Assembly (NCBI GenBank): GCA_963971425.1
Contig: OZ020519.1
Span: 2,124,028-2,188,027 of the forward strand
DNA: 64,000 nt
Reading direction: 5' to 3'
Source: Bryoerythrophyllum caledonicum
Taxonomy: Eukaryota; Streptophyta; Bryopsida; Pottiales; Pottiaceae
Shown: positions 36,690-48,532 of the stretch, one piece after another
Layout: every line of letters begins with the position of its first letter
Numbering within the stretch: position 1 is the stretch's first letter
Made by a program: the position numbers and the translations under genes
Notes under the pieces: generated by a model
The model's database searches: none
What the model saw: only the letters and a program-made list of their open reading frames with translations
Told to the model about the DNA's origin: nothing

Positions 36690-39545
36690 TTAGTTTTTCA
36701 CCTCACGAACTCGCAAGATCACCCGTCCCGCTGTCACATCCAAGGTGGTGAGCGTTGCTTGCTGTAAATACATATAGTCTCCAGGAGTAAACCGTCGCAC
36801 TTGCGGTCGGTAGCCTCCTCCCCGTATTATAGCATAACGCAACGTATCCCGATGTTGAGCAATGGAGAGATTCTCCAATGCCCTAGGCATCACCCGTTTA
36901 AACAAATCCGCACGTTGCTCACATACTTGAGTCCACGTATCTAGATTGTCCATGTTAGCCAACACGGTGTCAGCATCTTCCTCAATGGCCTTTGGTAACA
37001 CCGGTTGCCTTCCAAACAACAAGAAGTAAGGAGAAAATGACGCCAAAGATGCTTGCTTGCTAAACCGGTAGCCCATGGCTATCCACGGTAATTGCCAGTC
37101 CCAATCTTGATGATGTCCCTTCTTCAAACTATACTTCTGAAGCCCCTTCTTGACGGTTTGCACCATGCGCTCCGCCAATCCATCCGCTTCGGGGTGATCC
37201 CTTGAAGTAGTGCGGTGATCTATCATCGCTTGCTCACAGAACATTTGAAAGTCACCCAAGAATTCCCTTCCTTGGTCTGTGAGAACTTCCGCTGGAGCTC
37301 CAAAGCAACTCAAAACACGATCAAGAAAAGAGTAAGCAGCCCCCTCACTAAATTTGTTAGGCAACGCCACCAACTCTATCCATTTCGAGAAGTGCTCGAT
37401 CATCACCAACACATACTTGTTGTGTCGAGGTGTCACTGACAATGGACCAGCAAAATCTAAGCTCCACATATATCCCAAGCTCGTAATTGGCAATGGTTGC
37501 AATTGTGGCATTGGAGCATTAAAAGATGCTCGCACACGATCACAAACCATACACCGGGCTACCAAGGCTTGAACTTGAGTTTGCATTTTTCGCCACCAAT
37601 AGTGAAGCTGGAGCAAGCTAGAAGTCCTCTGCACTCCAAAGTGCCCAAGGTCTTCATGCGTGTCCTTGATGAGCTTCACTCTCTCCAATGGAGTTGGGAC
37701 AACCTTCCGCGTGCCATCCGGCCACACCCTCAATAGGTGAGTCCTCTCCCACACGAACCGTTTGGCTCGTTGTGAGATCCGATCTCTCTCCTTAGTGGAC
37801 CACATAGGCACCATTTCTCTATTCTTCAAAAAGTGCATCACGTTCGTGTCTTCAAAGATATCTTTGGCGCCCCCAGATTCTTCACCGCCATCCTCATCTA
37901 TCGTGGCCACAGTAGATGCTCCGGTGTCATCTCCACTTATCGCCAATACACTTATAAAGGCCGAACAATGCCAATCTGGCAACGAATCGGCTTCATCCTC
38001 CCCGTGCCACCTAGCACCCGTAGCATCCGCTTCGTTTGGAATTGGATTGCGGCTAAGGCCGTCGGCATCCATGTTCACCAATCCCGCTATGTGCACCACC
38101 TTGAAGTCGTATTCCATCAACATCAAGGCCCACCGTGCTAGCTTGCCTGTTAGTTTGTTAGACTCCATCAACCACTTTAAAGGTTGATGATCCGTGACTA
38201 ACAAGAACTCATTACCATAAAGGTAACATCGAAAATGAGCAATTGCCCACATGGCAACCAAACACTCCCCTTCATACGAGCTATACTGAGCCTCCGCATT
38301 ATTGTTGGACCGGTTGGCGTATGCAATGACAAACTCCTTCTCGTCGTCATCCATTTGCGTCAACACCGCACCAATTCTCAATGCACTCCAATCTGTGTGT
38401 AGCTGATATGTCCTTCCGGCTATTGGCCTTCGAAGTATAGGTGCCGATGCCAAGCGGTCCTTCAACTCTTGAAAGGCCACCTCTTGCTCATCTCCACATA
38501 TCCAAGGTTGATCATTCCTTGTCAACATGGTTAATGGCTTGGCAATAGCACTGAAAGTCTTCACAAACTTTCTATAGTAATTATACAACCCCAAGAATGC
38601 ACGTAGCCTACTAATATCCCTTGGTCTAGGAATAGACATCACTACTTCAATTTTACTAGCTACCATACCCAATCCACTTGGATATATCATGTGGCCTAAG
38701 TACTCGATGCGGTCAAAGTAGAATTTGCACTTACCAGGGTGCAACTTCAAACCGTGGAACCTCAATCTAGCAAACACTTCCATCAAGTGTAGCCTATGTT
38801 GCCTTCGATTCGTGCTAAAGACAACGATGTCGTCAATGTAGCATCTCACGAAATCCAAGCCCGAGAATACTCGGTCCATAACCCTCTGGAACTCGGCAGG
38901 CGCATTCTTCAATCCAAATGGTAAGAATTTCCATTGGAACAACCGGTCCTTCCCATCTTTGTCAATGCCCCAGAATGCGGTCTTCTCCATGTCTTTCTCT
39001 CTCCGTCCAATCTGGTAGTATCCAGAGCGCAAGTCCAACGTACTAAATACCTTGGCGTGACCAATAGCCTCAAAGTTCTCCTCCGGCGTTGGCATTGCAT
39101 AACGATCCGACTTGGTGAATTTATTAATCCTCCTATAGTCCCCGTACATCCTCTTCTTGGTCCAATTACCATAGATATCTTTCTTGGATGGCATAACCGT
39201 CGTCAATGCATACTCGCAATCCGGTGGAGCCAACTCCACTAGCCCCGCAACCACCAACTCCTCCGTACGAGCGTGTATCATCCTCCGTTCAACGTCGCTA
39301 TACTTATACAGCTTCCGGTATATTAGTCCTTTGTCCGTCAAGTTGATATGTACTTCTTGCCTCTTCAATACTCCAAGATCTTCAAGATTAAAGGTAAAAC
39401 AATCTAAGTACTCCCTGAGGAACTCATGTTCCTCTCTCTCAACTGCTCCATCAGTTAGGCCTACCATCGGTTTCCAAGTATCCTTGGTCACCGCTGTCGT
39501 GTAGAGAGTCTTTGCTTCGGGAAAACCCAGGGTTCTTGGCTGCAC
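36690..39545 (-). CDS. Ty3/gypsy pol: reverse transcriptase, RNase H, integrase
   Basis: 951 codons without a stop. RT: TVMPSKKDIYGNWTKKRMYGDYR, FSTLDLRSGYYQI, FLPFGLKNAPAEFQRVMD and the catalytic CYIDDIVVFS. RNase H: LHTDWSALRIGAVLTQ, SSYEGECLVAMWA and LVTDHQPLKWL. Integrase: zinc-binding H..H..C..C (THEDLGHFG.., CMVC), SLDFAGP (D), LTDQGREF (D) and AERMVQ (E). There is no chromodomain; a PHD finger follows. The frame begins right after a TAA at 39546 with no ATG, and no aspartic protease (DTGA/DSGA) precedes RT, so the 5' side is truncated. The matching gag is probably that at 58.7-61.3 kb, same strand, placed upstream. Only long undamaged transposon frame in the window. Confidence 0.92.
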   Translation of the reverse strand: MQPRTLGFPEAKTLYTTAVTKDTWKPMVGLTDGAVEREEHEFLREYLDCFTFNLEDLGVLKRQEVHINLTDKGLIYRKLYKYSDVERRMIHARTEELVVAGLVELAPPDCEYALTTVMPSKKDIYGNWTKKRMYGDYRRINKFTKSDRYAMPTPEENFEAIGHAKVFSTLDLRSGYYQIGRREKDMEKTAFWGIDKDGKDRLFQWKFLPFGLKNAPAEFQRVMDRVFSGLDFVRCYIDDIVVFSTNRRQHRLHLMEVFARLRFHGLKLHPGKCKFYFDRIEYLGHMIYPSGLGMVASKIEVVMSIPRPRDISRLRAFLGLYNYYRKFVKTFSAIAKPLTMLTRNDQPWICGDEQEVAFQELKDRLASAPILRRPIAGRTYQLHTDWSALRIGAVLTQMDDDEKEFVIAYANRSNNNAEAQYSSYEGECLVAMWAIAHFRCYLYGNEFLLVTDHQPLKWLMESNKLTGKLARWALMLMEYDFKVVHIAGLVNMDADGLSRNPIPNEADATGARWHGEDEADSLPDWHCSAFISVLAISGDDTGASTVATIDEDGGEESGGAKDIFEDTNVMHFLKNREMVPMWSTKERDRISQRAKRFVWERTHLLRVWPDGTRKVVPTPLERVKLIKDTHEDLGHFGVQRTSSLLQLHYWWRKMQTQVQALVARCMVCDRVRASFNAPMPQLQPLPITSLGYMWSLDFAGPLSVTPRHNKYVLVMIEHFSKWIELVALPNKFSEGAAYSFLDRVLSCFGAPAEVLTDQGREFLGDFQMFCEQAMIDHRTTSRDHPEADGLAERMVQTVKKGLQKYSLKKGHHQDWDWQLPWIAMGYRFSKQASLASFSPYFLLFGRQPVLPKAIEEDADTVLANMDNLDTWTQVCEQRADLFKRVMPRALENLSIAQHRDTLRYAIIRGGGYRPQVRRFTPGDYMYLQQATLTTLDVTAGRVILRVREVKN

Positions 39546-41599
39546 TTAGTTTAGAGAGGGAAAGGGAGAATATAGAACATATGATTTGTGTCCAAGTCCA
39601 TATAAACTTATAAGTTCTCATTCACCATATCAGAAAGGCCTCCGATCTTCAACTTGTATAATAAAACTCGATGTATATATAATAAGACATGATGCAGATG
39701 TCTTGTAGAACTTGTCTCTCAAAAACTTAACTAAAAACATTAATTATCCTTAACCTAAATCAAGCCTTAATCAAACTCTGATTAAATTAACTAATTCCAT
39801 TTAATAATAATTAATTAATAGTTGAGATAATTATATTTAACTAAAATGATTAACCTTGATTAATCCACTTAATTTTAGTTAAGCTAATTGATTACAATTA
39901 GACTAGTTAATCTTACTTAACACAATTAACCTTGATTAAGATAATTAATTCCCTAATTAACCTCAATCCCACATACCCTTACCCTTATTTACCCTAACCA
40001 CTTCATACCCTTCTCCTATATACCCTTACTCCCTTTGAAATCATTTATCTAACCTCTCATTAAGTATTAAACCGAACTCAAACTCTCCTTTAAACTCTTG
40101 GTTAACCTTCTAATTCAAAATACCACTACGGTTTCATACAAACTCGAAATGAGACGTGCTATAGCTACTTGAAAAGCCACTAAAATATACCACGTACACA
40201 CCAAATTTCACTTCCAGAAACTCATCTGGACAGCCGCTATGTGCAATCAAAGTTACTTCTTATAAAAACTCAAGTCAGCTGACCCCTCTTCTTTCAAATT
40301 AGTGCTATGACTTCACAAAAGCTCGAAATAGAGCATAAAATAGCTCTTTGGAAAGCTATTTACAGTGTTTAAACACTCACCAAAGATGTCATTTAGATAT
40401 ACTTTGTACAACTCGCTACAAGGCTTCAAACCTATTGCTCATGAAAACATGGGGCAGCAGACCCCCTTGTGTTCGACAAGGCGCCGTTCACTCATACTTT
40501 TAGCTCTAAGACCGAGTGATAGCTTCATAGAGAGCTAACAACAAGGGCTACAACATACTCAAAATCCAAAACAAATTATCACAAAAACAACCAGAGAGAG
40601 CCCCCGCAGTCCAGCCCCTCCTCGGTTAAGAAGAACTCAACCCCCAAAACGGGGAAAGGAGCCAATCACAACTAACCTCAGCCCATTCAAAGGCCACATG
40701 GGCATCTTAAACCCCATTGGTTGCTCAAATTCTCCCCCTTATCAACTCTTATCATCCCTCTATCCATTTTATTCTTTGTATTTTTAAACACTAACTACCT
40801 AGTCATCAATCTAAAGACCGGGTTTCTTCAACAACAACAACTAACTACAAATATATATTAAGAAAAATAACAACAAATGGTCTCAACTTCAGCCCCAAGA
40901 TGGATTAAACATGTAAAAAGTCAAGAATCTCACGAAGAACAACAACAATGTAACTTGCTCGCCTTTCACTACCCAAGTGTCTGAGCGGGCCTTGAAACCA
41001 AAGACGGTGACCAAGGTCATTGGACAAGCGGGTTACCATTTGACCTTCGTTAGTGTTTTGAAAACACCCTTCAAACACCACTTGATGGCCTTCGATAAGC
41101 ACATCTCCAAACTCCAAGATGATTACTAAAGTTCTTGCCTCCGGTTGTAAACTTCTTAAACTTGTCAAAGGAACTTGTTGAGGATCAAAACCGGTACGTG
41201 GTTGAACACGACGCTCAGAAGGCCCTGCTTCCTCTCGCTCACGCCGCCTTGATGTGGATGATTGAGAAAGTTGAATTAGATCATCCGGTGAGTGAGCTAA
41301 AGGAAACTCCCAATCATCAGGGTCTTGAGAAGCCATACTATCAACCTATAGAAACTAAGAAGAAACAATCCAAAGTAATAATGACCTGAAGTAATGCATA
41401 AGGCACGGCAACCATCTACCTTTTATATGTTTTTCGATAACTTCATCAAGAAGCTTGCCTTCCCTAACATTAACTCAATGACATTTTTTTAATAGTAAAC
41501 GGTTAAACAAATTTAAGTAGCCATAGATGCCTTTCCATCTAAATGAAGGTCCACAGTAAAGCCAGATTAAGAAACAAACGACTTATCTGTAGCAGTATA
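39546..41599. other. Spacer between gypsy pol and CACTA complex; one unknown ORF
   Basis: AT-rich (39.7-40.0 kb is dominated by TTAATTA words), then GC-balanced. A minus frame 41336-40905 (143 codons, true ATG) has an acidic Ser/Arg-rich start (MASQDPDDWEFPLAHS) and a hydrophobic second half (IVVVLREILDFL). I do not recognise it; it could be an accessory or gag-like exon of a retroelement. Confidence 0.4.
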
Positions 41600-41940
41600 A
41601 GACTATTGCGGGCTCGATGATAATCGCCAAGTTGCAGACTTGGTTGGCTGTTAGAGCCCGTTTGTTATCCGCCGACTGATTCCGAGTTCGAGTCTCATTG
41701 AACTCGTTGAACTATTCGGGCGGCTGCGGCTTGGCACTTGCTAGTGAGAGTAGGAAAATAAGCAGCCAACTGGCCACCTACCTACCCCTGAGCTAGAGAC
41801 AAGAGATGCAATACATCCAAGCTAGACTAACAAGCTCTAAATGTTCCCACATTGAATTATACTGTAGGCCACTCTACGACCACACTTTTTGTATCTATAT
41901 TATCTTTTTACATAGTGTAGTAATTTACAACACGACACCG
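41600..41940 (+). repeat. Possible tRNA-derived SINE
   Basis: The head has a tRNA-like arrangement: TTGGTTGGCTGTTAGAGC (A-box-like) and GAGTTCGAGTCTC (B-box-like) about 30 bp apart. The 3' part (41772-41940) recurs in reverse orientation at 48040-48208 and 51421-51589 without the tRNA-like head, as expected for 5'-truncated SINE copies. No poly-A tail is obvious. It could instead be a terminal repeat of a DNA transposon. Confidence 0.4.
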
Positions 41941-42161
41941 CTACCCTTACCAAAATTGTCACGGCGGTCAGCGCAGACGTATAAACGTCATTCGAGAGCA
42001 CCACACGAGAGTCGGTAGACATCCTTATTTATCGTTTTCCATGATAGGTGGGGATCCTCCCGCTGGATATCTAGAGGACGGTATCTGGGTCCAGGACATT
42101 GCATATGACGATGACGTTGTAGAGCAGGCACCAGACATTGGCGCTTCTGATGTCCTGCCGG

Positions 42162-45100
42162 ACATCGCCGACGACATCTCCGGACATAATCATGTTACAG
42201 AGGACGTTACTGCATTGGATGAGAATCACGACGTCCAGCGCCAGGTCATGAAGGCCCTCGACCGTGGTGATGCACTGCATAGGGATGCAGAGGGGCAGCA
42301 ACACTTGGAAGAGGATGACGACATTGATAGCGATACGGTGGATGGCCTCCAGCAATTGTATGAGGAAGCCACCACACCGCTGTATGCAGGATCCAGAACC
42401 AGCATTGTTTCCGCTACAATCGTCATCATGAACATGTGTGTTGTTTTTGAAGTGAGCAATACGTTCACCAGTGAGTTGTTGCAGTATTTGGCAGAGGATT
42501 TGCTCCCTGTAGGCAACAAGCTGCCCAATAGTCATTACGCCGCATCGAAGACCATTCGAAGGTTGGGATTGAACTACAACAACATCCATGCATGTCCTGA
42601 TGGTTGTGTCCTCTATGAGGATGAACATGCGGAGTTGCAGACATGCCCAAAGTGTTCCAAGTCCCGATGGTTGGAGGGCACTAACTCCATCCCAGCCAAG
42701 GTGATTAGGCACTTTCCTCTCATTCCCTGCTTGAAACGGATGTGGCGATCACCAGAAATTGCGGGGATGTTGACAGGTCACACAAAGCACGTTGGTGTCA
42801 ACGGCGTGATGCGATCCGTGATTGACAGCCCAGCATGGAAACACATCAACACGGATGTTGCGTTTGACGGCTTTGGACGTGAGGACCGCAACATGCGTCT
42901 TGCTTTAGCACTGGATGGTGTCAATCCTTTCAAGTTGAGCAACACAAATTGGTCTACGTGGCCACTGGCCAATGCTGGTCTTAGTCTACAATTTGGAGCC
43001 TTGGTTTGTGACGAAGAAGTTCTTCATATCCATGTACATATTGATATCGGGGAAGCGTTCCCCAACTGCAACAAACATCGACGTGTTTGTGCGCCCGGTG
43101 TTGAAGGAGCTACACCAACTTTGGCAAGGAGTCGCCGCACAGGATTTTACCCAACCCGTGGGATCTCGACGCTTCAATCTACGTGGATTGCTGACGTGGA
43201 CCATTTCGGATTTCCCTGCACACGGCCTAATCTGAGGCCTATGCTGTAAGGGATATAAAGGATGTCTTGAATGTGGCCCGGAGACAAATGCACGGATGGC
43301 AAAGACAGGGGATACGCGTCCCGACCGTAGGATACAAGGTTCGAAGATAGTGTATGGACGAGCACGTCGGTACCTTGCTCGTCACCATCCGTACCGTAGG
43401 AACACTAGGTTCAATAGGAAGCGTGAGAACCGGACAGCGCCTCGAATCATGTCAGGTGCAGACGTCATCCGTTACGCAACGTGGCGGCAGTCATACTTAG
43501 ATCTTGGTGGCAGGGAAGGATCTCCAAGTGACCCTGTGCACTACACGGGAGTCAAACGTCTTAGCGCATTCTTCGAACTTCCGTACTGGCAAGTGAACAC
43601 TTCGTATATGCTGGCTGTTGGAACAAATACCGGATGCATTGTGTCAATGTTGCTGTCATGGTAGACATCGCAGCGTTACTTGTGATGTCTATGTCGTTAT
43701 GGAAGATGTTCTTGCAGACATACTTCAAGACATCCTCAGCAGCAGAGGGATGTTTCTAGAACCGCGTGGCAATGTTCTTAGAAACGTACATGAAATATTA
43801 CAAATCTAATCAACATGCATGGTTCATTCTAATAGCATCTCAAGGTTCGACACGTACTAGACGTCATGCATTGGAAGAAAAATCTATGCGAGAACATTCT
43901 GAAGACATTGTTTGGAATGAACGACAGCCCAGGAAGTCGTCAAGATGTGGAGGACTTGAACATACGTGAGGAGATATGGCTGCAGCCCCCCCCGGACGCC
44001 GAGGTGACGAATACTACATGCCACAGACACCATACATACTTAAGCCTGAGGAGAAGCGAGAGTTTGTGCACATTGTTTCCAGCATCTGCACTCCCACAAA
44101 CACTAGTACAAAACAGGGAAAAAAAAACCGCACTCGATTCGGAGTTGAGGTTCGTTTGACCACAATGTCGGAACAGTCAGCATTGTTCCTAAATCGGGCT
44201 GTCCCGGGTTTTTTGGCCATAACTCTTTCATGTTTGGGAGTTTTTGGACGTGTAATACACCGTTGAAAGCGCCTTAAAAACACGCTTCCAAAGGTATATT
44301 ACACGTCCAAAAAATTCCAAAAATAAGGGAGTTATAGCCAAAAAACCCAGGACAACCCGATATAGGAACAGTGTTGACTGTTCCGACAGCGTGGTCAAAC
44401 GAACCGTAACTCCAGTTCGAGTGCGGTTTTTTTTTCCCTGTTTTGTACAAGTGAAACTACGTGGGAGCAATTCACAAGCGGTTGCAGGACGGAAAGCTGC
44501 AATACATGAAGACACACGACTATCATGTCCTCATGCAACAGGTATGGGTACTACTCTTAAATTACCTTCAGTCAGAATACACTTATTTGTAAGAGCTACA
44601 GTGCATTGCATGGGAACTGTGAATGTCTGTTTTTGAGGATTCTCTTGTATGGACCCTTTCTTGTAAGCCATGTCTTGCAAAACATGTGGACGTTGAATTG
44701 GAGTCTGGACACAAACAAATGTTCTGCAAGACACGATGATGTTTTCTATGACATTTCAATGTTTGGCCAGACAATGCTCATGTCTGTTGAGACATACGCA
44801 GCGTAGGAGCCCAGAGGTGATCGCAGCCATGATTATTTCCACCTTCTTGTATTTTTGTTTTCAGAAGTCGAACATGATGATTGTACTACCTCCTGTAGAT
44901 TCTCCCGGTGGCTGTTCGGAACTTGCCGGACGAAGAGGTGCGCGTAGCTATCATCAAAATGTGCAGAGTCTTCCAGCGTATATGTGAGAAAGAGGTACGG
45001 GAAGACGCCCTCGATGCTCTCATGCGGGACGTGGTAATCGCAACGTGTGTGCTAGAGAAGGAGTTTCCGCCCACATTCCTGAACGTGATGGCTCATCTTC

Positions 45101-45186
45101 CCGTGCATCTCGTGGAACAACTGTTCATATGCGGACCGGTGCATTGCAGGTGGATGTATCCAATTGAGAGATACATGAAGACGCTG
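42162..45186 (+). repeat. 3025-bp inverted repeat, left arm
   Basis: Base x equals the complement of 96795 minus x throughout every stretch I compared (partner 51609-54633). It includes the frameshift, the MITE and all flanking words. Homology breaks sharply at ACATCGCCGACGA on the outside and at GAAGACGCTG on the inside. Confidence 0.92.
44101..44453 (+). mobile_element. CACTA-type foldback MITE, copy 1
   Basis: 353 bp with ends CACTAGTACAAAACAGGG and CCCTGTTTTGTACAAGTG, flanked by the 3-bp duplication AAA (44098-44100, 44454-44456). The whole element folds on itself: nearly all of the left half pairs with the right half, including the GGACGTGTAATA / TATTACACGTCC apex. Removing it with one AAA joins CTPTN to YVGAIHKRL in frame, so it landed in an exon of the transposase. 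Confidence 0.92.
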
Positions 45187-46599
45187 AAAGATTACGTACG
45201 GACGAACGTACATCGAGAAGGAAGTATAGCAGAAGGCTATAGACTAGAGGACACGCTTGGGTTCTGCATAGAGTACATGCAGCGGCATACAGCGACAACC
45301 CACCGTGTATGGGACCCGAACGAGGACGCCATTATGAACGACGAGATATTGAGGCTGAATGAACACACGAAGAGAAGAATGTCCGATGAGGTCCGCGGCC
45401 ATGCACACGCATTCGTAATTGACAACGCACCTTGCTTGGAGCCGTGGCGAGAGTGAGTTCCTCTCTAAGCACTTTCTGATGTTCTTCTTGATATCATTCA
45501 TATGCATCAAAATAGGAGACTCGTGAACGTTACATGCCTGTCCATGCTGACATTGTACATAATATTGTAGAATTTTGGAGGATGTATAGATGATGGACGT
45601 GCACATGTCATTTGCAACGTCCACATGAGCAGGCGGATGTCACTGGAGACGTCTTCGGGGATAAATCCCAACGTCACAGGTGCACTACGTGATTACCGTA
45701 CATGTCTGATGTCTAAGAACAGAGGTGGATGTGTTGTTCAGGGAATACACAACGAAGGGACGCAGATGGGAAGAGCGAGAGGCATTTCAAGTACTATCAC
45801 GACGTCGTCGACCTTCTAGACCGGTGACATACCCACCCGAACTGAGTGATTTGCCAAGCTTTGCTGATTGGCTGAAGGCGCGGGTGCAGGCAGCAGAGTA
45901 GGTTGGAGTTCTCTTGGACCAGGACGTGATATAGTATTCATGTCCGCCGAAGCGTTATGCAACCTCCCACCGACAAATGTATGCATTTGGGATGCATTTG
46001 CGTGTTAGGACTTCCGAAGGAGGCCTTGTAACTCGGGACTCATGTGTGGTGGCCACCTATATATAGCAATTGCGTTGGGGGATTCGCAATGGGAGGCCCA
46101 TTGACCATACTACCGAGTATGTCGGGTACATCAAGGAGATACTGGAATTGGATTACCGCAATCACTGTACAACGATGTTGCTATGCGAGTGGATTAAAGC
46201 GTCACGGGATGTGCGAGTTCCTAGCATTGAACGTGACAAGTACGGATTCAGCGTGGCAAACTTCAACCACATGGACAACAGAGTACATGCGGATTCCTTG
46301 GCATTCCCCTTGCATTGTCAGCAGGTGTTTTTCTGCGATGTCCCTACGAGACTCGGGTGGAAGATTATTTGCAGAACAGAAGTTAGAGAGAGGCGAAACA
46401 CACCCCATCATCAACATCTAGTGGCCAACGCTATCGCTGTTGGTGATGACGAGGACTTCCAGGGCTTGCAACCGCCGATTTTGGAAACGGACCCAATTCG
46501 GAGAGTTGCTACGACGGGAGGGAGATATGTCGTAACCGGAACAGAAACCAACAACCAAGTTGAGACTGAGGAGGAGTAGTGATTTTTGGACATTTTGCT

Positions 46600-47230
46600 C
46601 GTAGTACCGTACTTTACTGCCCCCTTCATCTATTCGACGGGACATTCCCGCGGACGTGCATGCTGACATTACTATGTATCGGAGGACATTTTACATGTTT
46701 TTGCTGACGGCCTCTCACGTCGTCTACCGTGTCATAGTCAATGTCTGTGCCAAGACGACATGCTGCATCATGAATGTTATGGTAGATGTTTTCAGGGACG
46801 TCTTCGTGAACATCCCTGAAAACATTCTTCAAGACACGGGCCGCATTGTTGCGGATGTCACCGCGGACATGTCAGTAACAACATGCAAATGTCTGAGGGG
46901 ATGTCGTACAACACGTTCGGACTAGTGCCAACAGCCACGTCATACGAGACGCAGGTGACATCCACTCAAACATGACCGCATATGGATGTCCCTTTTGATG
47001 TTTCTGGTGATGTCTCCGAGGATGACTACGAAGACACCCAGGTGGGACGTCTCGTAAAACATCTTCCAGAATTTCTGCAAAGACATCATCGCGTTTCTGC
47101 AACGTTCTCAAAGACATCCCGGAGGATGTCTTTAGAGACATAATGATGTCACTGAAGACATATGGAGTTGGATGTCTCAAGTGACGTGGACCAGAACACA
47201 TAATGACGTCGATGTGGAATTGTGCTTGCC
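46600..47230 (+). repeat. GATGTC/GACGTC-rich region downstream of DUF4216
   Basis: Dense short words GATGTC, GACATC, GACGTC, ACGTC and GATGTTTTCAGGGACGTC on both strands, some forming inverted pairs (GATGTTTTCAGGGACG..GAACATCCCTGAAAAC). In known CACTA elements such subterminal repeats bind the second transposon protein; that role here is inference. Repeated at 49981-50611. Confidence 0.65.
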
Positions 47231-48039
47231 ATGTAGATGAACAGCTGTAAACTACAAAATATATAATATGTCCACATAGGTATTGCCACTTTGAACTTTG
47301 CAAATTCCTTTTCTTTTTTTAATTCTGGATTTTGTAGAAAAAATACACTTTAATATTATATTAAGTTATAAATATTTTTTTAATATTTAAATATACAGTA
47401 CTTAATTTAGAATGTCAGGTTATATTACAGAATAATCAATGCAGTTGAACGAGAGAGAGCCCAATGCAGATGAACGAGAGAGAGCCATGGGATTTTCCAC
47501 AGGCACTACCGATGCGCCCGGGATCTCGGAGCAACAACAACGATTTTTACTTGGGCAAGCGATGGGCTTAAATTGATTGACGTGGATCGTTTCCTTACTA
47601 TTGGCAGAACAGAAGCGGTTGGCTTCTAGTTTTACTGGTTACATGGGATCTTATGAGTTGCAGGCGGCCGGAGAACCATTTGTCTTTGTTAGGGTGACAA
47701 GCAAAGTGGTTGGGGGCGAGAAGGCCTTGACACCTCACCCATAGAACATGTGGGGCTCCGCGAATCTTTTTGCGACACCCAAGACTAATGATCCTCTTCA
47801 TGGAGTGAAGGATGGAAGCCGAAGTAGGGGATTGGTCCACCAAACGAAGGATTTGGAGGAGGTTGTGGAGATTATGTTCGTGGGAGAACACACAACTCAC
47901 CAAAAAAAGACAATTGGCATACTAAGCCAATTGGAAGGATTTGGAAGCTTGGTAGACGTGGAGGGAGAAGAGTCTCCTTCGCATGGCATCCAATAGCAAC
48001 CAAGGAAGGAGAATCCTGCTCCAAAGGAACTGAAGGAGG
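47231..48039. other. AT-rich then unassigned stretch inside the CACTA complex
   Basis: 47.28-47.43 kb is strongly AT-rich. A short tandem pair (AATGCAG-TGAACGAGAGAGAGCC) lies at 47.44-47.49 kb. No gene recognised. The same content recurs at 50.61-51.42 kb. Confidence 0.45.
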
Positions 48040-48208
48040 CGGTGTCGTGTTGTAAACTACTACACTATGTAAAAAGATAATATAGATACAAAAAGTGTGG
48101 TCGTAGGGTGACCTACAGTTTAATTCAATGTGGGAACATTTGGAGCTTGTTAGCCTAGCTTGGATGTACAACATCTCTTGTCTCTAGCTCAGCGGTAGGT
48201 AGGTGGCC
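48040..48208 (-). repeat. Truncated copy of the SINE-like repeat
   Basis: Reverse complement of 41772-41940 with roughly one difference in ten bases. Shared words are AAGCTCCAAATGTTCCCACA and TACAACACGACACCG. Confidence 0.65.
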
Positions 48209-48332
48209 ATACAGGTTTCATGTATTGCAGCGTCTTCATGTATCTCTCAATTGGATACATCCACCTGCAATGCACCGGTCCGCATATGAACAGTTGTTCC
48301 ACGAGATGCACGGGAAGATGAGCCATCACGTT

Positions 48333-48532
48333 NNNNNNNNNNNNNNNNNNNNNNNNNNNNNNNNNNNNNNNNNNNNNNNNNNNNNNNNNNNNNNNNNNNN
48401 NNNNNNNNNNNNNNNNNNNNNNNNNNNNNNNNNNNNNNNNNNNNNNNNNNNNNNNNNNNNNNNNNNNNNNNNNNNNNNNNNNNNNNNNNNNNNNNNNNNN
48501 NNNNNNNNNNNNNNNNNNNNNNNNNNNNNNNN
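48333..48532. other. Assembly gap, 200 N
   Basis: Exactly 200 N, a fixed-size scaffold placeholder. It joins two contigs that carry the same 3.2-kb sequence. Open frames running across it are meaningless. Confidence 0.98.

Larger units (their letters stand above)
42041..46579 (+). pseudogene. CACTA (En/Spm) Tnp2-like transposase with DUF4218 and DUF4216 regions
   Basis: CACTA transposase, order as in plant Tnp2 proteins. Cys-pair CPDGCVLYEDEHAELQTCPKC (about 42.59-42.66 kb); DVAFDGFGREDRNMRLALALDGVNPF; YNLEPWFVTKKFF; RRFNLRGLLTWTISDFPAHG; SAFFELPYWQ; HVLMQQ; then after an intron, LPVAVRNLPDEEVR..FLNVMAHLPVHLVEQLFICGPV and RWMYPIERYMKTLK (DUF4218, to 45456); LPSFADWLKARV; and YIKEILELDYRNHC..FCDVPTRLGWKII (DUF4216, stop 46577). 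Damage: a 1-nt frameshift near 42970, TGA 43233, and a 353-bp MITE at 44101 in the exon reading CTPTN|YVGAIHKRL. The intron before DUF4218 ends CCTGTAG at about 44897. Not functional now. Confidence 0.85.
45152..48332 (+). repeat. 3181-bp direct repeat, copy 1 (ends at gap)
   Basis: Matches 48533-51713 at a constant offset of 3381. Contains the end of DUF4218, the DUF4216 exon, the GATGTC-rich region, an AT-rich stretch and the SINE fragment. Its last 105 bp (48228-48332) already belong to the inverted right arm. It then stops at the N gap. Confidence 0.92.

Noticed and set aside
41630..41720. Functional tRNA gene
   Set aside because: The T-stem pairs poorly and no acceptor stem closes; better explained as a tRNA-derived repeat head.
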